Source of the DNA: Hydnum rufescens UP504
Lineage: Eukaryota > Basidiomycota > Agaricomycetes > Cantharellales > Hydnaceae
Direction of reading: 5' to 3'
Assembly (NCBI GenBank): GCA_014904985.1
Contig: MU128931.1
Location: 347,418 to 411,417, forward strand
DNA length: 64,000 bases
Positions 1-11,947 of the stretch are shown here, in pieces; position 1 is the first letter of the stretch, and each line of letters starts with the position of its first letter. The notes under the pieces were generated by a model, which did not search any database, was not told the DNA's origin, and saw nothing but the letters and a program-made list of their open reading frames with translations. Both the position numbers and the translations under genes were made by a program.

Positions 1-1114
1 CAGTGTGTTGTGCCCTGTTCGTCGTGCGCGAAAGTGTGGTGTAGACGTCCACACGCTGCGAAGGGGTGGGGAATCATTTAATCGTGTTTTTTCGGAGGCC
101 GGGCGATCCAGGGTGTAGTGGGCTCGTTGCAAGCACTCTTTTTTCGTTGCTCATAGCTTCTAGTTATGCGATTGTTCTGTTTCGCGTATGGGTGCCTTTT
201 CTGGCCACTGCACACGAACGGATAACCCAACGGGGCTTACTCTCGCCTCAGCGGTGTTGTCGGTCAAATTTTTCATATATCGTTTTCTTCGTGAAAACTT
301 GTTGGTCTCTCTCTCTCGGCATTTGCTTGCGTATCCGTTGTGTTGGGTGAGTCCCAATTCTTTCTTTTCACTACATTCCCTATGATGTTTTCCGAATTTC
401 TTCGAGGAGTTATCCTCTCTGGGAGATGCTCCACAAAACCTATCTTTGACATTTTATTCCTCTGATGGGATCTCGTTTGCTTTTCCTTTTTTCCGCTGAT
501 GGTTCTCGTCGATGATGCATGCTAATTATTGGACGTCCTTTCAATAGGTTTCGCGAATTTTGTCCTCGGGCTCTCTGTAATTGATGACATTGTAATTGCG
601 TATGATAGGAATGATAATTATGCTGTGACCGGATACCTCGCAGCAATGCCCTCGCCTTGCCCTTTTTCTTCTTCGAGGGCTAAATATGCGTGGAGGGCTC
701 GACGTGACGCCAGTGCCACGAACCATAATCTCCTGATGCCTCAATCCCCAAAGCACAATGATGCGCAGAGGGAGATACAATTGCGTGACAACATGTATCG
801 TCTGAATCGCTCTTTTTCTTCACAAGCTGGTTCGCTGGCGGGCCCATTCCTTCCACCTATTGTACATATGTCTTATGTAATGAATCCGGCACTTGCCAGG
901 TGTCGTACGATTACACATATGACGAGTTTTCTGGTGGCTTCTGAATGAGCGGCAACCACGATACGGTCTGTATACCCACATTTGAGACACATGCTTCAAT
1001 GATACCTTTTCATCCGTAGGTAAAGGCCTATACTCTTTACGTATGTAGGCGGCACAAGCCGAATCCCGGGGCTGTGGTGACTCACCTTGCAGGCTTACAG
1101 CGTGAAGCTCTGCA
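1..1114. other. Gene-poor stretch, nothing supported
   Basis: Both strands have only short overlapping open frames with no recognisable motif. The longest (529-948, + strand) shows no family resemblance and no splice continuation. This region probably holds the 5' flank of the F-box gene that follows. Confidence 0.5.
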
Positions 1115-2344
1115 ATGGCGGGGTTCAAAGGCATCTCCAAATCATTCATCCCCTTTTGGGGATGGATTAGGGATTCTTCTGGGATGCAGACAATCTACCA
1201 GGTATGCCCACGGCTGGTTCTTTCCCGACGGCCTGTGCTTTATCTTCTCATCTAGGCCCCTACCGTTGGGAGTCCATTCCTGTTCCCGTTCGACATTCTC
1301 GCTATTCTGCTTAGATTTGTGGATTGGGAGACGCTGAGGGTGCTTGGTCGCGTTAATCGTGATCTGCATTATGAAACTAACAAATATCTGTGGCGTCGCG
1401 TCGGGCTAGACACTCCTATCGGCTGTCCGGACACCACCATCCTTGAATCTAAACTTGCGCTCATACTTCATGATCCCCGCCGTGCCAACTGTGTACGGGA
1501 GCTGGATATTGCAATAACGAGTCCAATCGCGGAACGTCCATTGTTCTTCGATGACGAGGGGAACATCATACACCGCATCCTACGTGCGCTTTTGCAACTT
1601 CCAAAACTACACACGCTTCACTTGTATGTCGTGAGTCATGGAAATTACCACAGACAACTCGTCAACGGATTGTCTGCTGGTATCTTCCCATTCCGCCTTA
1701 TCTCCTTCGCTTCCAACATCGACGTTGAAGACGGTCTCGAACCCTTTCTCCGGAGCCAGCCTTCCATCGAAGAGTACGAGATTCTGTATAATTGGCGAAT
1801 GTCGAATCGCATCCCGTTCTCGGGCAATTTCCTTCCATCGCTGCGTCGCGTCCGAGCGGGGAACGTGCACCGTGTAGCGGAACTCGTTTCAGGGCGAGCA
1901 GTGCATGCCATCAGTGTCGCGAGCGAACTGCGCCTAGAGGGCGTACCGCTGCTCGCCACGGCCATCCTCAGCTCCACCGTGGACGTTACGGAATTAGGCC
2001 TCGCGATCCGTCAGGGTATCCGCCAACACTTGGAGCTCCTTGTGCCCGCTGTTCCCAAGCTTCGTGTGCTCGAGGTGCTGTCCTCGTTGGAGGCCAATAT
2101 GGTCCTCGAGGATGTCAAGGAGCTGGTGGGCGTGTTGGGAAGTTTTGAGCATCTCGAGATCATGAGGTGGTCGCCTAGAGAGTCTGCTGGTTTTTGGACT
2201 CGGCGGCCTGAATTCATGAGCGCCTGTGCATCAGCTTGTCATTCCCTGCATACTATCATTTTCGGCTCCTCAGATGAAACGGCTGAAAGGTACGTTCGTC
2301 AGTGGCCATCGGACGGTTGGCTCTTGGAGACAAAGACTGCATGA
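1115..2344 (+). CDS. F-box protein (Agaricomycete type)
   Basis: Two exons, 1115-1201 and 1256-2344, are joined by a 54-bp intron (gtatgc...tctag) in phase 0. The joined frame gives about 392 residues. The F-box lies at about residues 38-75 and spans the start of exon 2: PFDILAILLRFVDWETLRVL followed by GRVNRDLHYETNKYLWRRV, the usual P-x-D-I-L...C/N-R-x-L...W pattern. The rest is Leu-rich with spaced hydrophobic strands, like the degenerate LRR halves of basidiomycete F-box proteins. Such proteins normally bind Skp1 in SCF ubiquitin ligases and select substrates with the C-terminal part; the substrate is unknown here. The start at 1115 is the first ATG that opens exon 1 in frame and is not independently proven. 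The frame from 1319 alone begins with GTG and would cut the F-box in half, so the intron model is preferred. Confidence 0.75.
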
Positions 2345-2549
2345 TTGTTTGCTTCGTTGTTTTGTGTTGTTGTCCTTTCCCTCCGTTTTCGCTCGCACTT
2401 TGATTTAGCTCATTCACCGTTAATCCGGAACATTGTAGTTGCAGCAGTATCTGTATTTGGACGTTTCTTTTTTTCATAATACGTGGTTATGCGTGGCCGT
2501 GGCTTGACCAACGTGCTTACCAGTCTCCAGTATAAGAACGGAACATGTG

Positions 2550-2632
2550 CCTTCGATAGCTCAGTTGGTAGAGCGCAAGACTGTAATGGAAGCTTAATCT
2601 TGATGTCACCTGTTCGACCCAGGTTCGAAGGA
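2550..2632 (+). tRNA. tRNA-Tyr (anticodon GTA) with intron
   Basis: The acceptor arms CCTTCGA (2550-2556) and TCGAAGG (2625-2631) pair over 7 bp. The D-arm region holds TAGCTCAGTTGGTAGAG. The anticodon stem caaga/tcttg encloses CTGTAA, then an insert of about 10 nt one base 3' of the anticodon, the canonical nuclear tRNA intron site. The T arm acctg-TTCGACC-caggt is perfect and the discriminator base is A. Eukaryotic tRNA-Tyr genes typically carry such an intron, which supports the identity. Confidence 0.93.
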
Positions 2633-2637
2633 AATAC

Positions 2638-2642
2638 TTTTT
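2638..2642 (+). terminator. RNA polymerase III T-run terminator of tRNA-Tyr
   Basis: Five consecutive T residues start six bases after the tRNA 3' end, the normal Pol III stop signal. Confidence 0.7.
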
Positions 2643-3203
2643 CTCACGTTCGATTCGACGGAGCTGCTACTCATAGCGTGCTTCCGTACGTTTCTTTTAC
2701 AGTACTTGGCGCTACCATCACTTTCCTGAGGGCTTCGTACGCTAACCGAGCGGTCACTTTTATCATTTCGGCCTGTCATCAGAAGGGCGGATTTCGGCTT
2801 AGAACCTCTGCAGTTGAGCCATGTGGCGAGCGGAGAACGAGTGAATGTGTTTCCCCGTGGGGTGTGAACGGAGGTGGAGTCCAGCAGGATAGAGAAAGAA
2901 CGGAAGAATGAGCGTGGGTGCGAATTGCTGATTCCGAGTTGCGTCACCAATCGGTGTTTTTTTTTTTTTTTGGGACTCATATGGTCCTTCGCATTTCCTA
3001 TTCCTACTGCAGATCAGCCGGGAAGTGCACATATTGTGAAATTGGACTTGTCATTAGCATACGTACTCGATACAATCGTGAATGGTACAATGGTGCTCCG
3101 AAGCAAATACAGTTGCAAGCAAAAAAAAAAAAACTAAGAAGTTTTTGCAACTTCCGCATCTCAATCTCTTATTGGGAGCGCAGGAAGCAGGAGGGTGAGG
3201 CTT

Positions 3204-6200
3204 TCATAATTCAGCCGGAGCCGTTCCGGTGAAGAGGTCAAAAGCCGGCAAGTATGTTTCCCCGTTACCTGCAGTGGTATGGAACGCTGTAGACGAGCCG
3301 CTGTTACTTGCACTCCTCGTATGACTGGTATGACTGTTGGGAGTATAGGTTGATGTTGTCATTGTTGATGCTCGGGCTGATGTTGTGGATGAGGTACTGT
3401 TGGTGTTAGGATCAAGAGCTGGTGATTCCGGTGATGGGTATTGGTGCTTCCTGGATACAGAGGCAGCATGTCGAGATGTGGGGGATGATTCGAATGATGC
3501 AGTAGGGGTAACGAGATGCGTAGGTGAGACAGAAGAGTCCTGAGAATGATGATGACGAGAGGTCTCGCGATGTTGAGAATGTAACTGGGCAGAATAGTGG
3601 AAATGCGAAAATTTAGAACGCTTGTGGGTGGCACCCGCTATAGTATCGACATTGAGGACTTCTTGGTGTGAACGCTGTCGTCGGCGGTCGGTCCGAGAGC
3701 TTGAACCAGTAGACTGGGCCACGGGAGACGACAATATTCCAGGAGAACCTCGAGAATAACTCTGGGGATATTGATGGAACGGTAGAGAGAGGTCATCGCG
3801 ATGTCCACTGCCGCTGCTGCCAGACTGTGCCTGATATTGCGGGAGTGGTGCAGGAGATATCCCAGGACCAAACGGCAGTCGAGGTGCATTATTGTCTTGA
3901 AGTCTTTCCTTCTGTATTCCGCCTAACCGCTCCATCATTCCCGCCATGGTGCGGTGGCACCGCTCAGCAAGGGGCCAGGAGGAACTAATGTCCTTAAGTG
4001 CTTCAACACAGCTGAAGAGGTTGGACTGGGTGGCCAGCATCGTGGCTGACAGGTGTGACGTAGACGACAATTGAGAGTCTCGCAGAGAGTGAATCCCCGA
4101 GAGGTGAGCTCTGGCCGCTGTGAAGATCAAATATATGAGATGCGGGTTAGAACGGTCGTAACGCTGGACGGTGCGGTAGGACGATAACAAAACATTGAAA
4201 GCTGATGCTGCATCAAGAGATATTCGAATTGCGGGAATATTAGCGTTTGATCGACTAGATAACAAGAACTCAAAGATGAGCACGCAAAGGAACTGGTCTG
4301 TAAAAAGGACAAGAAATTCACATACAAAGGTCGATACAGTAGAATCAACGCAGCGTGATACAAGAGATTTACATCAAGAACGGGAAGCGGGGCCGGGTAA
4401 TCGATGGATATCCGGAGGGCTGCAGGAAGACGAGCATGCCATGCATCTAGCTCTGCCTTGAGGCTATCGAGCTTCTCGAGCTTCTCTGCCTCCGTAGTGT
4501 TCCCGCAAAGATAAAGCTGGAAGTTTATGCGCGAGATGATAAGACATAACGAGGCCGTGTATGCAAAATAATGTGGCGTGGGTGTAGAATACGTTTCCAG
4601 GGAACCAGGGAGTCCTACGTCGGGTGGGGGAGGGGGGGATATCGGGATCTCTGAAGCCCATTGGGGGTCAAGGATGGAAGGGGGGCGCCCAAGCGGAAGT
4701 GATATCAAAAGGTCGACGATGCATACAACGCCCCATACTCGACGTCGCGTGTCTTTCACGTGGTCTGGAACACCGACCCATGTCGAAGAATTCAAATGAA
4801 GTCCGAGATCTTCACTCATTCGGACGACTATACCTAACAGGAAGCAATCAACGCCAATGTTCACTAAGGATGGTTATCGCAGTCACTAACCCATAAGGAG
4901 CCATGCCTGACTTTCCAACCCTCTTCCCTGGTCCCGCAGGACTAGGAATAAGACCGTCTGAATCGTCTCCAGGTCACTCGGTCTCCTGAGACTCTGATTC
5001 ATGACATTCGACCGCGCTTGCTCATACCACATGTCTGCGGTGATCCTTGTGGGGTCGTCCACACCAGAGACGAACGCCGCTGAATCCTCCATACCCAAGT
5101 TCGGGGAGATGCAGGCGCAGTACGCGCAGAGAGCTAATATTAAATTATGGGATTTCGAGCTTCGGTTCAGGATAGAGGTGCGCGAAAGAAGTGGAAATAA
5201 AGGGTGGACATTTTGGAGGTAAACTTCAGCAAGGTGGTGCTGGACTTGAATGGGTGGAAGCTCGATCGATGTGGCAAGTGCAGGTGTGGAAGAAGAAAGT
5301 TGAGGTGCCGACGTGGTATGGATGTCAATGTCTTTGGGCTGAGCAACGTCCAGAGTGTAAGAAGCCTGGAGACGCCTAATACAGAATTCATCTGGTGCCG
5401 TTTCGACATAATGAGATTAAATGGCCTACCAGAAACTTGCGTCTGAGGCCCGATGATGCATCCCCGTGGCCGCCCCTTGATATCGTACGGTATCAAGCCC
5501 AGATGCGTCCGGGTCACCAGTATTAGACATCTTATGCCTGCCAGAACCCAGAGTCTGGTTACCTTTCGACTCCTTGGACGTCGGCAGCCACGTAGATTGA
5601 TCCAACAATGAGGCGAGGTCGAAGCTGATCATATCATTCCTCGGGACAACCGGGATATTCAACCCGTTGGAGGAAGATAACTGAAGTGGGTTAAGGGCAA
5701 GCCTTGCCGATTGGGCATCATCAGTGAGGTGCGTCATCGCCGGCTCTTGGGACCATGGGAGGAGTGGGCCAGAAGATACCAGGGTGTCGGGCGACACTGA
5801 GTAGTCATCCTGGATAGATAGATGGAGGGGCTTGTATGGCATTTCGCCTTTATGACCTTCCTGATCGATACGATGTCGAGTGGATAAAGTCGGATTGGAC
5901 GAAATTAAAGATGTGGATGGAAGGAGCAGACCGGGATGAGTTCCCGCTGAACTAGGACCTGTGCGCAATGGGCTCTCGACTTCTGGACGGGAGACAGGTG
6001 TGGCAAACTTTGCGCTGATAGAGTCAAGGAGTCGGGATACTGGGCTTTCTCTCCACTTGGCGTTCCAGGTATCCCATTTATGGATTGTACTATCAGCCTC
6101 AGGGCCTGCCTTTGACGACGAGACGACATTTGAGGCAGCCATAGTATCAGCATACTTTTGCAATGTGAATAACAGGGCAGGTTCGCATGCGATGACGAAT

Positions 6201-6591
6201 CCGAGGAAAGCGTCAGCGATATGCAGGCGGACCTCAACATGCCTAAGATAGCCCAGGGGTGGACCTCGACGACGAGTCTGGCGGGAGTATGTGCATGCGA
6301 GTTGATTCTCTGCGCATGCGCCACACACTAGATGGGCGCCATCGCACTAGATAAGTACAATGATAAGAATGAGCACATCCATTCTCCTATTCAAGGGGGT
6401 ACCTTTTGCCTTTTGAGTCGACAATTGTCGCATGCTGGGGAGAAGTGGTGCGTGAGCAATCAAAATCCTGTACAGGAAATTGTAGTATTTTGCGTACCTG
6501 TCGTGACTTTCTTCCCGCCACCGGTGGGACCGCCACCACCGCCACTACTGCCACCCTTTCCAGACCTTGTAGTAGTGTCAGATCGGGCCAT
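3204..6591 (-). CDS. Zn2Cys6 binuclear cluster transcription factor with fungal-specific TF domain
   Basis: Six exons on the minus strand (6591-6498, 6434-6403, 6346-5430, 5375-4891, 4833-4326, 4254-3204) join in perfect phase to 1028 residues. The zinc cluster is split over exons 2 and 3: ACDNCRLKRQK then CDGAHLVCGACAENQLAC. This is C-x2-C-x6-C-x6-C-x2-C-x6-C at residues 33, 36, 43, 50, 53 and 60, followed by the basic linker RRRGPPLGY. The N-terminus is Gly-rich. Exon 4 onward carries the Fungal_trans homology: HLAEVYLQNVHPLFPLL, then MGIVVRMSEDLGLHL and RRRVWGVVCIVDLLISLPLG. The C-terminal 250 residues are Ser/Thr/His-rich and probably disordered. Such factors bind CGG-type half sites and usually regulate carbon or secondary metabolism; the target here is unknown. 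The 32-nt exon 2 encodes only the first half of the zinc cluster. The initiator at 6591 is the ATG directly before the Gly-rich leader. Confidence 0.9.
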
Positions 6592-6699
6592 CGACCGTCG
6601 TGAAAATGCTGGCGGCGTCACTAGTCCTATCAGGACTTCCCCGCGCCAGGATTCATTTACGAGTCCACGCGACCTACTCAATTTGACATCAGGTTAATC

Positions 6700-7395
6700 T
6701 TGTTTCCGGTAACAGAGGTAGACGGACCCAAACAAACCCAAACAGAACCCAAACATAACGTCACATCTGAGGCCTCCAGTTCCTCCCGTAATGCCTGTTC
6801 CTCAATCCTATTTCCATGGATCTCCACAACGACCTCTCCCTCGTCATTCGAAATATCGTTGAATACCTCTAGACTCTAGGGACCTTTGTCTCTGGTTCGC
6901 GTCACCGCATGTGAAAAGTCTTCTACAAGGAGAAAGCAGGTGTCACCAGGAAGTAATCTGTATGTCCGACTCCATTTTATACTCTTGGGGGAGGGTGGCG
7001 ACAAGCAAATCGGTGATCTGGGAACAGCAGCAGCGGCAGCCTGGTACAGAAATGCCTCTCCAATGACGAGCATGGCATTTGCGCCAGGCGATCTAGATCT
7101 AGGATCGCATCAGCGTCGGCAACCATGAGGACGTATAATTGATACAACGGGCCCAGTAGCATCACCGCATTTCGCATACCACCTCCACGACGATATCACA
7201 CGCTCTCAACAATTGACGATTATCCTCCATGAGCACCCGACTTATCCGAATGCCGTACGGCTGTGGAAACGAGCCAGGAGAGGATCGCATGGGGTTGCAT
7301 CTATATGACTCGTAACCGTTCCCGTGTGAATGCGTTGAGGCCGGTCACGACACCCACCTATTCAGCGAAGCATCGGCGCGTTGGGAAAATGAGGA
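6700..7395. other. Unassigned stretch downstream of the 7.4-7.8 kb open frame
   Basis: On the minus strand several short frames look weakly coding, for example an acidic piece near 6690-6870. No splice chain linking them to 7396-7800 could be settled. These could be further exons of that gene or plain spacer. Confidence 0.3.
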
Positions 7396-7800
7396 TCATA
7401 CAGGAGGAGATTCGAACATAAAACAAGGAGATGCGTTGGTGCGCCGGGCATCGACCCGAATAACGGCTCGATACCTAGTATCCTCGTCGCCGTCTTTGGA
7501 CTCGTCAAAGAAACTCTCAAAACCACAACAGGGCAAGACAGGGATCTCTCTTCGTGGGAGGAGGGATAGCGTGCGAGAAGGCCACGGTAACGCCAACTTC
7601 TCTGGGGGACCGTCAAAATCAGGCATGAGCATATCGATACGGCTGTGACCCATTGGCAAGGCCACAGCAGTCTTTCGGGGTTGAGGTTTATACCCTGAGA
7701 CAGGGAGGCTATGGCCAATTCTGGCCTCGAGTGCATCTTTTCTCAAGCTCATGAATCGAAGTTCTGTTGATAAACGATGTATAGGACTATTTGTGGCCAT
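7396..7800 (-). CDS. Hypothetical protein, probably 5' exon of a spliced gene
   Basis: An open frame of 134 codons starts at an ATG (MATNSPIHRLSTELRF). Its codon choice resembles the neighbouring genes. The composition is normal globular (mixed charged and aromatic), without low complexity, signal peptide or membrane segment. The end of the frame contains a plausible donor (gtatga after residues ...ESPP) and an acceptor follows near 7362 (gaatag), so the stop at 7396 may lie in an intron. The family is not recognised. It lies convergent with nothing and upstream of the CoA-transferase gene on the other strand. It could also be a chance open frame. Confidence 0.35.
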   Translation of the reverse strand: MATNSPIHRLSTELRFMSLRKDALEARIGHSLPVSGYKPQPRKTAVALPMGHSRIDMLMPDFDGPPEKLALPWPSRTLSLLPRREIPVLPCCGFESFFDESKDGDEDTRYRAVIRVDARRTNASPCFMFESPPV

Positions 7801-8278
7801 ATATTCTTCAAGGCCAAAGAAGTACTAATGGAAGAATCTTCTTGTTATTCCCAGCTAAATAATAATAACGATAATAGCCTCGAGACTCACACCTCGTAAC
7901 CGGACGCTCAATAAAAGGACCCCTGCGAGCTCTTGGATAGGCGGTATCCCGGGTCACTGATTTTGAGGCTGATTTTGGCCAAAAACATGTATGCAAATTC
8001 ACTGATTTGGGGGGTAAATCGGCTCCAAACATTATAAAAATAAAAGAGAACTGCTTGTAGCCTTTAAAAAACAAAAGCACTTGAATTTCAATGCACCGTT
8101 GACTTGAGAAATAGCACGTAGGAGGTTTGAGGAGCCCTCCCCAAAAACGTTTTCGTGGTTACGGCTAATTCCGGGCCTTTGAATGCTGCCTTTTATGGTA
8201 ATAAATGTCAGCTAATCCCAGTCTCGGGTTTTCCCCGGGACACCGCCTCACCTAGGGCTCGTCAATACAACACCACTC
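7801..8278. other. Intergenic spacer before the CoA-transferase gene
   Basis: No open frame of note. It is the presumed shared upstream region of the divergent frames starting at 7800 (-) and 8279 (+). Confidence 0.4.
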
Positions 8279-10374
8279 ATGTCCATCGCCAGTGCGTTCG
8301 CCCTTTGCAGACGCGCCTTCACTACTTCTGGTATCTGTCGCAGTACAACCGCGTCAGTGAGGAGTAACAACAAGTTGTGGAAATCGGCCGATGAGGCTGT
8401 TGCCGATATCGAGTCTGGCAGCACCGTCTTCAGCGGGGTGCGCACTCTCTCCACTTCTTAAGGGACGCCCTAAACCTTAGCCAGCCCAACCCAAGGGCTT
8501 TGGCTTGTGTGGGACCCCAGATACCCTCATCCAGGCTCTCAGCCGACGTCCCCAAACAAGAGACCTCACCGCGGTATCGAACAATGCCGGTGTGGGCGAG
8601 CGTGGTCTCGGTCTTCTTCTCACCGGTGGTCAAATATCCAAGATGATCTGTAAGTTTTCCCTCCCTCGACTTCCATGTATCCTCGACTCCAGCCTCGCAT
8701 AGGCTCCTATATCGGCTCGAATAAAACATTCGCCAACATGTACTTGACAGGAAAGATATCCGTCGAGCTCACACCCCAAGGCACACTCGTTGAGCGGATC
8801 GCAGCTGCCGCCCGTGGTGTACCTGCATTCTATACTCCCACAGGATACGGTTGGCTTTCACGATGAGGTGCTGCCCATCATTTCCTTATCATCCATATCC
8901 AAATAGGGACTGCAACCCAGACTGGCGAGCTACCCATCCGATTCAATGCCGAAGGAGGCATCGCCATTCCAGGGAAAAAGAAGGAGGTGCGCGAATTTAA
9001 TGGGCGACAATACGTTATGGAGGAGGCATTGTACGTGACCTCTGTCCCTCTGTCCCTAGATTTTATTTACGCTATTTGATTCCACAGACACGCTGACTAC
9101 GCGTTGGTCAAAGTATGGAAAGCAGACGCCTACGGGAATGCGATATTCAGGTGAACAGCTACCCCCGATCCGTCCTCGTAACGCCCTCATCCATATGCAT
9201 TCACATAGGTATACGGCTCATAATTTCGGTGGCGCCATGGCAAAGGGCGCCAAGGTGACCATAGTCGAAGCCGAAGAGATTGTCCCAGTAGGGGCACTCG
9301 ACCCACAGCACGTACATATTCCCGGCATCTACGTCAACCGCGTCGTCCCTTCTACCGCCCCCAAACAGATCGAGATCCGCACTACCCGTCCCTCCCTTGG
9401 TACCACAGCCGTGGCACCGGGGAAGAAGAACGAAGCACTAGAAGTAGCGGAAGCAAGGGACGAGGCGCGCATTCGTCGTGAGAGGATCGTGAAGCGCGCA
9501 GCGAAGGAACTGAAGAATGGATATTACGTTAATTTGGGAATTGGGATGCCTATGCTCGCACCGAGCTTTTTGCCCGAGGGGGTTGTTGTACATCTACAGA
9601 GTGAGAATGGTTTGCTGGGCATGGGGCCGTACCCTACCGAGGAGGAGGTTGACGCGTGAGTTCTTCTCCCATATCACTGTGAGGGCACTGTCCAGCTGGA
9701 GGATCTCTCCTCTGACTGTTAATCGTGTGCTGATCTGGGCCTCTTGTTTAGAGATATTATCAATGCTGGAAAGGAAACCGTTACAGTACTTCCCGGTGCA
9801 TCTATCTTCGGTTCGGAAGAGAGTTTTGGCATGATCCGCGGAGGACATATCGATGTGGCCATGCTAGGCGTGAGCCCCCACCTTTAGTTAGTAGTCCTTA
9901 ATCATGTTACTCATGCGCCCATCCACCCCATATTCTCCTTCCATGCAGGCATTAGAAGTCTCTGCTGCAGGTGACCTTGCCAACTACATGATCCCAAAGA
10001 AAGTGGTGAAAGGCATGGGCGGGGCGATGGACCTCGTTTCGAACCCTGACGGCACAAAAGTGATCGTCCTTATGGACCACGTCAATAAAGACGGGAAGCA
10101 CAAGATTCTGCAGCAATGTACACTCCCGCTGACGGGTGTTCGGTGCGTGAGTCAGATCATCACTGATTTGGTGAGTTGCCGTTTCCCGTGCGTAGAGGTT
10201 CTGGTTGCTCATGTTTTGGTGTGGTGTGGGGCACAGTGCGTCTTCGATGTGGATAGAAAGGTGGGAAAGCTTAGGCTCATGGAGTTGGCGCCCGGCGTGA
10301 CGGTGGATGAGATAAAGGCAAAGACGGGGGCGACTTTCACAATCTCTGAGGGACTTGAGCAGATGGACGAATGA
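8279..10374 (+). CDS. Succinyl-CoA:3-oxoacid CoA-transferase, mitochondrial
   Basis: Nine exons (8279-8437, 8496-8649, 8703-8849, 8907-9030, 9088-9150, 9209-9655, 9752-9869, 9949-10170, 10237-10374) join in exact phase to 523 residues, the length usual for eukaryotic SCOT. The first ~25 residues ([17 protein letters not shown]) are basic and Ser-rich, a mitochondrial targeting signal. The alpha half shows [24 protein letters not shown] and [12 protein letters not shown]. The beta half shows [13 protein letters not shown], then [10 protein letters not shown] with the thioester-forming catalytic Glu at about residue 348, and DVAMLGALEVS. The enzyme moves CoA between succinyl-CoA and acetoacetate or related 3-oxoacids. 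In fungi, close relatives also act on 3-oxoadipate or propionyl/acetate pairs, so the exact substrate is open. The nearby 3-oxoadipate-type fusion gene at 11.9 kb makes 3-oxoadipate activation worth considering. Confidence 0.93.
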
Positions 10375-10870
10375 ACTATAAGCGATATCTCATTAGTTGT
10401 AGCTGTATCTACCTACGTACTTTTGTAGTTGCCAGCAAGGGTCCATAAGTTCTGTCTGGTCACATGGAACTGATATCGTCCGTGCGTAGTGCTCTCCGAC
10501 CAGTTCTAGTGGCATTTAACCGTACTGCTTTTACGCTGACGAGAAGGGGAATCACTGAAGGAAGAGTAGGTATTTCATTATGCTAGGTGGAAGATTGGAG
10601 ATCAGGGAGCGCCCACCCCCAACCGTGGTACTTCAAGGCGACACATCAGATAGTTCTCTATTTGTGGCCTTAAGGATAGTTCCAATTCAAGCTCGCCAGT
10701 GACACAATTGATACTGTGAGCCGCAACTCCAACTTGTTGCAAGGCAAGACCGTTTATCGGGTCAAGGGTCGGGCATTTAGGAATTCGAAATACAACAACA
10801 GATGCAACGCATCAAGGAAATAAGTATCATTTCCCTCCACTCCTTTGGCGAACGAAACAGGGTCGAGAAC
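10375..10870. other. Intergenic, 3' flanks of two convergent genes
   Basis: No open frame or RNA motif seen. It lies between the ends of the CoA-transferase gene and the EthD-like gene. Confidence 0.5.
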
Positions 10871-11811
10871 TTAGGCGATGACGTCCGGCGTCTTCATGCT
10901 TCTTAAGGCCGCGATAGGTTCATACGACTTAATGAGCTTGAAGACACGTCGTTCGGATAGCGTCGCGCTACCAATAACTTCTGAACCAGCGGTGTCGGAC
11001 GGGAATTTTGGATTATGTAGAGAGGAAAGCGCATCGAACTCTTCATACAGCGTATGTTGCCACAAATCAGCTCAAGAAAGAACAGAGACAATAGGTCATA
11101 ACATTAATTACCTGATACCTCGAGAAAGGTGGGAGGGTCGAAGGGCTTCCTGACCTGCGCTTCCAGTCCAACGACTTGGACGTCGGAGAGCTTAAATCTC
11201 CGCGTCCGATGCCATCCAGGCACTTGCTTGAGCGTCGGGATATATTCGTTCTCGTACCAATTGTGGAATGCCTGTTCGTTCGATTGTACTGGAGTGAACG
11301 AGTTGCATACGATGATGCTGGCGGAAATGGAGGTTGGGTCGAGGGCATTTGGCATTGGGGTCGTGTCACTAATCAAGGAGTATATCTGGAAAATTCAGGG
11401 AGCGCAATTGTTAGCCGGACGCGGAAATTCTGGAGCTATTAAACAAAGGTTAATAACTCTTCGATCCATAACGGCCAGTCTCTTGATTAGATCGACCTCT
11501 CTGGGGCTCCTGCTGGCCCTCAACGCAATGTAAGCGGGATCGGTGAAAACCGAGCTGTCGGAGACGGTGTATACCCCTGCGAACTTGGGTTTGGAGGCGT
11601 CGATCGCTTTGTACCGGGCACCGGTGCGGAACGCAGAGAAGTTCTCGGTACGAAGGGGAATGTGTTCCTTCCCATACCATTCTTTAGCAGTAGATGGTCA
11701 TGAACAGTAGAATGTCGCGGGAAGCAAGAGGGGTGACATACCGTGAAATTCCTCCTCCGATACCTGGTCGCCGGTCTCGAAGAGCACGAACAAGAGGCCT
11801 GGGGATGACAT
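10871..11811 (-). CDS. EthD-like protein with two dimeric alpha+beta barrel domains
   Basis: Four exons (11811-11742, 11681-11458, 11385-11112, 11070-10871) join in phase to 255 residues. The N-terminal half carries EEEFHEWYGKEHIPLR and GARYKAID. The second half carries HNWYENEYIPTLKQVPGWHR. Both are the W-Y-x-x-E-H/Y-I-P signature that recurs in fungal EthD/ABM-like proteins, so the protein is a tandem of two ferredoxin-like barrels. Family members include EthD of ether degradation and 4-methylmuconolactone methylisomerase; most fungal copies are uncharacterised. No signal peptide, so it is probably cytosolic. Its start lies 136 bp from the divergent carboxymuconolactone decarboxylase/hydrolase gene, which suggests co-regulation and a possible lactone-isomerising role; that is inference. 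The exon 2 donor is GTTATT, weaker than its neighbours. Confidence 0.8.
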
Positions 11812-11947
11812 GGTTGTTGAAGGGGGGTGCCTATTGAGCCCAAAGAGACGAGTAACTGATGAAAGCTTGAGAGAAGTAGGAATCTGTAGGTACAATACAG
11901 GCAAGGGCTTTGCCGAGCGCGATGTAGACCAATTGAGTCCCGACTTT
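11812..11947. promoter_or_regulatory. Shared 136-bp promoter between EthD-like and decarboxylase/hydrolase genes
   Basis: The start codons of the divergent genes are only 136 bp apart, so transcription of both must be driven from this segment. No specific binding motif was identified. Confidence 0.55.

Noticed and set aside
529..948. 139-codon open frame upstream of the F-box gene
   Set aside because: No family resemblance, composition or splice context to support coding.
6332..6697. 121-codon open frame on the + strand
   Set aside because: Antisense of the transcription factor's Gly-rich exon and introns; no motif.
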